Shown here: positions 13,094-14,620 of the stretch, piece after piece
How the letters are laid out: every line of letters begins with the position of its first letter
Numbering within the stretch: position 1 is the first letter of the stretch
NCBI GenBank assembly: GCA_049273835.1
Contig: JBASRM010000727.1
Location: 1 to 14,620 of the forward strand
Direction of reading: 5' to 3'
From: Onstottus_A sp049273835
Lineage (GTDB): Bacteria; Acidobacteriota; Blastocatellia; UBA7656
Length of the DNA stretch: 14,620 bases
Translations under genes and position numbers: made by a program
The notes under the pieces: generated by a model
Told to the model about the DNA's origin: nothing
Seen by the model: the letters and a program-made list of their open reading frames with translations, nothing else
The model's database searches: none

Positions 13094-13726
13094 CTAGATC
13101 TGCGGTTTCTTAATGACCTCAACCACCCTACCGTTTATGAAGTAGCTCGTTTCTTCAGGATGTATCACTATCGGCGGAAACTCGCGATTCGACTCTGAGA
13201 TTAGGATTATTCGTTGGTTCCTAGTGTCCTTTGCGAGCCGTTTTATGTTACAGAGTCCGTCTATGATCGAAACTATGTAGTCCTTATCTTTGACCTCAGC
13301 ATTCTTGTCGATAATCACATAGTCACCATCATCGATGCTGCGTCCTTTGACATTCGCCCTGTTCATCGAGTGTCCCACCGCCCTTAATGCGAAGAGTCCC
13401 GGCTTTGGTTTGACCACCTTGCGAGACACTTTTAGATAGCCCTGGATATTCGCATCGGCAAAGAACTGAGCGCGACCACAGTCGGCAGAACCCAAAATCG
13501 GAATAGTGAGCAAGTCTTTTCTGGTTGCGGTGTCCTGGGCAATCCTCCGCAGCACCCCCTTTTCACGGTTGAGCGCGATCAGTCCCTTTTTCTCAAGCTG
13601 TTCAAGATGGTGCTTTACCTTCTGCGGGTGTTTCTCCGCGACAAGTTTCCCAATCTGCCGGAGCGTCAAACCAGCGAGGTTCTGGGTGGCCGCAAGTCGC
13701 AGAAGCTTTTCTTGAAGAGGATGCAT
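13094..13726 (-). CDS. S24-family LexA-like repressor
   Basis: This encodes 210 residues. Residues 1-50 form a winged helix-turn-helix (LTLRQIGKLVAEKHPQKVKH, then HLEQLEKKGLI) similar to the LexA DNA-binding domain. Residues 75-205 form an S24 peptidase domain: self-cleavage site C83-G84 in GSADCGRAQ, nucleophile S120 in VGHSMNRA, and general base K162 in CNIKRLAKD. The protein should therefore bind an operator as a dimer and cleave itself when bound to RecA-ssDNA, or respond to another signal, de-repressing its targets. The linker and N-terminal wing differ enough from housekeeping LexA to suggest an accessory paralog. The ATG at 13726 has no real Shine-Dalgarno and sits about 10 bases past a -10 box, suggesting a leaderless or nearly leaderless mRNA. 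It is divergent from the 86-residue gene. Confidence 0.9.
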   Translation of the reverse strand: MHPLQEKLLRLAATQNLAGLTLRQIGKLVAEKHPQKVKHHLEQLEKKGLIALNREKGVLRRIAQDTATRKDLLTIPILGSADCGRAQFFADANIQGYLKVSRKVVKPKPGLFALRAVGHSMNRANVKGRSIDDGDYVIIDKNAEVKDKDYIVSIIDGLCNIKRLAKDTRNQRIILISESNREFPPIVIHPEETSYFINGRVVEVIKKPQI

Positions 13727-13736
13727 CCGAGATTAG

Positions 13737-13766
13737 CGTATATCAGCAACCATCGCATGCTGTCAA
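13737..13766 (-). promoter_or_regulatory. Candidate promoter of the S24 repressor
   Basis: On the minus strand a perfect TTGACA (13766-13761), 18 bases, then TATACG (13742-13737). Transcription would start only a few bases before the ATG at 13726. The -35 lies 5 bases from the dyad at 13772-13787, so autoregulation is likely. Confidence 0.5.
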
Positions 13767-13771
13767 CAAGC

Positions 13772-13787
13772 GTCAAGCCGACTTGAC
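13772..13787. promoter_or_regulatory. Candidate S24/LexA-like operator GTCAAG-CCGA-CTTGAC
   Basis: A perfect 6-bp inverted repeat with a 4-base centre, located between the two divergent promoters. A further CTTGAC copy follows at 13791-13796. It is the size of a dimeric LexA-type site and is placed to control both directions. Assignment to the neighbouring repressor is inferred from position. Confidence 0.55.
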
Positions 13788-13791
13788 AAGC

Positions 13792-13820
13792 TTGACTAAC
13801 TCCGCCAGCTCAATTAAACT
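13792..13820 (+). promoter_or_regulatory. Candidate promoter of the 86-residue gene
   Basis: TTGACT (13792-13797), 17 bases, then TAAACT (13815-13820). The -10 lies inside a second dyad, CTCAATT/AATTGAG (13809-13815 with 13838-13844), which ends just before the ribosome binding site and may bind another regulator. Confidence 0.5.
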
Positions 13821-13865
13821 TAGCGGCGGTGGTTTCAAATTGAGTTGAAAGGAAAAGCAAAAGCA

Positions 13866-14126
13866 ATGAGATTCCAGGGCGCAGTAATAAGGGAACAAGG
13901 CGTCACCTTTGCGGTTGTTGTCGTGAAAGAGAGAGTTCTCAATAGCAGCTACGAAAGTGGTAAAGCAAGTCGGAGCTTCCAAACCCTGTTTCCTAAGATG
14001 CCCGTTGTACTTATGTCACAAGATTCACGAGGAGTGCCTACGTATTTAGGACGTCGTGACATCGCCGAATATTTGGCGAATGTTCCGTTCGAAGCTATTC
14101 CCTGGCGGGAATATACGATTAGTTAG
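13866..14126 (+). CDS. Conserved small hypothetical protein, 86 residues
   Basis: The start is taken as the ATG at 13866, with AAAGGAA about 12 bases upstream; a TTG at 13845 would overlap that site. The protein (MRFQGAVIREQGVTFAVVVV at its start, later QTLFPKMPVVLMSQDSRGVP and FEAIPWREYTIS) is compact and looks like a mixed alpha/beta domain with a strongly hydrophobic first strand and no signal peptide. The residue pattern is typical of a real, constrained protein, and I recall similar hypotheticals in other bacteria but no known function. It is divergent from the S24 repressor and 23 bases upstream of the broken DUF3892 gene, in the same direction, so the three probably formed a regulated locus. 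Confidence 0.75.
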   Translation: MRFQGAVIREQGVTFAVVVVKERVLNSSYESGKASRSFQTLFPKMPVVLMSQDSRGVPTYLGRRDIAEYLANVPFEAIPWREYTIS

Positions 14127-14149
14127 TAAACCAAGCAGGAGCACAGGCG

Positions 14150-14431
14150 ATGGCAAGTCGTCCCGAAGTACTCTGTTGCAGAAAGCGCGATCGACAAAAC
14201 CCGTACGATACGATCAGTCATATCGGGAGTATCAATCCAAACGAACAGCTTGGAAGTTGACGAAGCCAGCCATTGAGGGATCGATCACGGCACCTGTCAG
14301 TCAAACGCGACAAAGCCGGCAGCACGTACATGCATCGCGGCTATCAGTCGCTTCGGGAACAGGTATCTTTAAGACTGTCCCCGACGATGAACAGCCAGAC
14401 AATTTACTGCGTCTTCCCTGAGTGCAATTGA
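14150..14431 (+). pseudogene. DUF3892 family gene, broken by multiple frameshifts
   Basis: A good start is still present: ATG 14150 with AGGAG 8 bases upstream. The first frame gives MASRPEVLCCRKRDRQNPYD, then ISHIGSINPNEQ, and stops at 14260. The rest of a DUF3892-like protein is then found in changing frames: WKLTKPAIEG (from 14251), GIDHGT (around 14280), SVKRDKAGSTYM, AISRFGNRYL (ending about 14369), KTVPDDEQPDNLLRLP (to about 14418), and PEC before TGA 14429-14431. Joined together these give a roughly 90-residue protein of the usual family length, ending in the typical KT...PDNLLRLPEC. At least four indels are needed. DUF3892 is of unknown function. It lies in an operon position behind the 86-residue gene. 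Confidence 0.7.
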
Positions 14432-14620
14432 ATTAGGGTGTATTTTGATTGATGCTCCAATACAGCTTCCCGGGGGAGACGAAGTGAATTTGTATTCCCG
14501 AACTTGCTTTCTTGGAACTTCAACAAGAAACTAACTCGGGTGAACGGCTCGCCTCCTTTAGCGGTGAACTGGACCGTTCGGACCCGCGCGAGTAAACTTC
14601 AGGGCCGTAAGCAGTGATGA
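14432..14620. other. Right-edge region, possible further gene debris
   Basis: No intact gene is seen. Short protein-like stretches occur in different plus-strand frames: IDAPIQLPGGDEVNLYS around 14450-14500 and IPELAFLELQQETNSGERLA from about 14495. They may be remnants of another frameshifted gene, but I cannot name a family. Confidence 0.25.

Overview
The window looks like soil or environmental bacterial DNA, most likely from an Acidobacteriota-type genome (Blastocatellia-like). That is an inference. It rests on the GC-rich codon use, a DUF2277 gene, paralogous secreted amidohydrolases, a secreted serine hydrolase, an S24/LexA-like repressor next to a DUF3892 relic, and long intergenic inverted and heptamer repeats. 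No rRNA, tRNA, CRISPR array, transposase or phage structural gene was seen.

Layout, left to right. (1) 1-187, minus: the start of a RiPP-maturation-type B12/radical SAM enzyme, cut by the window edge. (2) 188-2350: mostly small minus-strand enzyme genes, namely DUF2277, a VOC/bleomycin-resistance-like protein and an alpha/beta hydrolase. (3) 2372-2986: a long non-coding stretch with a heptamer-repeat inverted repeat, next to a truncated DUF763 relic. (4) 2987-4510, minus: a Tat-exported M20-family hydrolase with unusual metal-site residues. (5) 4652-4865: a REPIN/MITE-like long palindrome. (6) 4912-7259, minus: two ankyrin-repeat genes joined by an ATGA overlap. (7) 7489-9021, minus: an exported serine beta-lactamase-like hydrolase. 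(8) 9361-12838: two paralogous exported amidohydrolases on the plus strand, flanking a convergent minus-strand gene for a small exported hypothetical protein. The second amidohydrolase has a perfect 22-bp inverted repeat directly before its ribosome binding site. (9) 13094-14431: an S24/LexA-like repressor, divergent from a conserved 86-residue small protein and a DUF3892 gene broken by several frameshifts. A compact two-promoter control region lies between them.

Functionally the window is rich in exported hydrolases (M20 type, serine hydrolase, two metal amidohydrolases), which fits a heterotroph that scavenges peptides, amides or lactams. These genes do not form one operon: most have their own leader and ribosome binding site. 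The only clear coupled unit is the ankyrin pair. The most system-like piece is the S24 repressor divergon at the right end. No complete new system can be demonstrated from this window alone. The strongest leads are the RiPP enzyme at the left edge, the S24 divergon, the ligand-altered M20 enzyme, and the control DNA in front of the second amidohydrolase.
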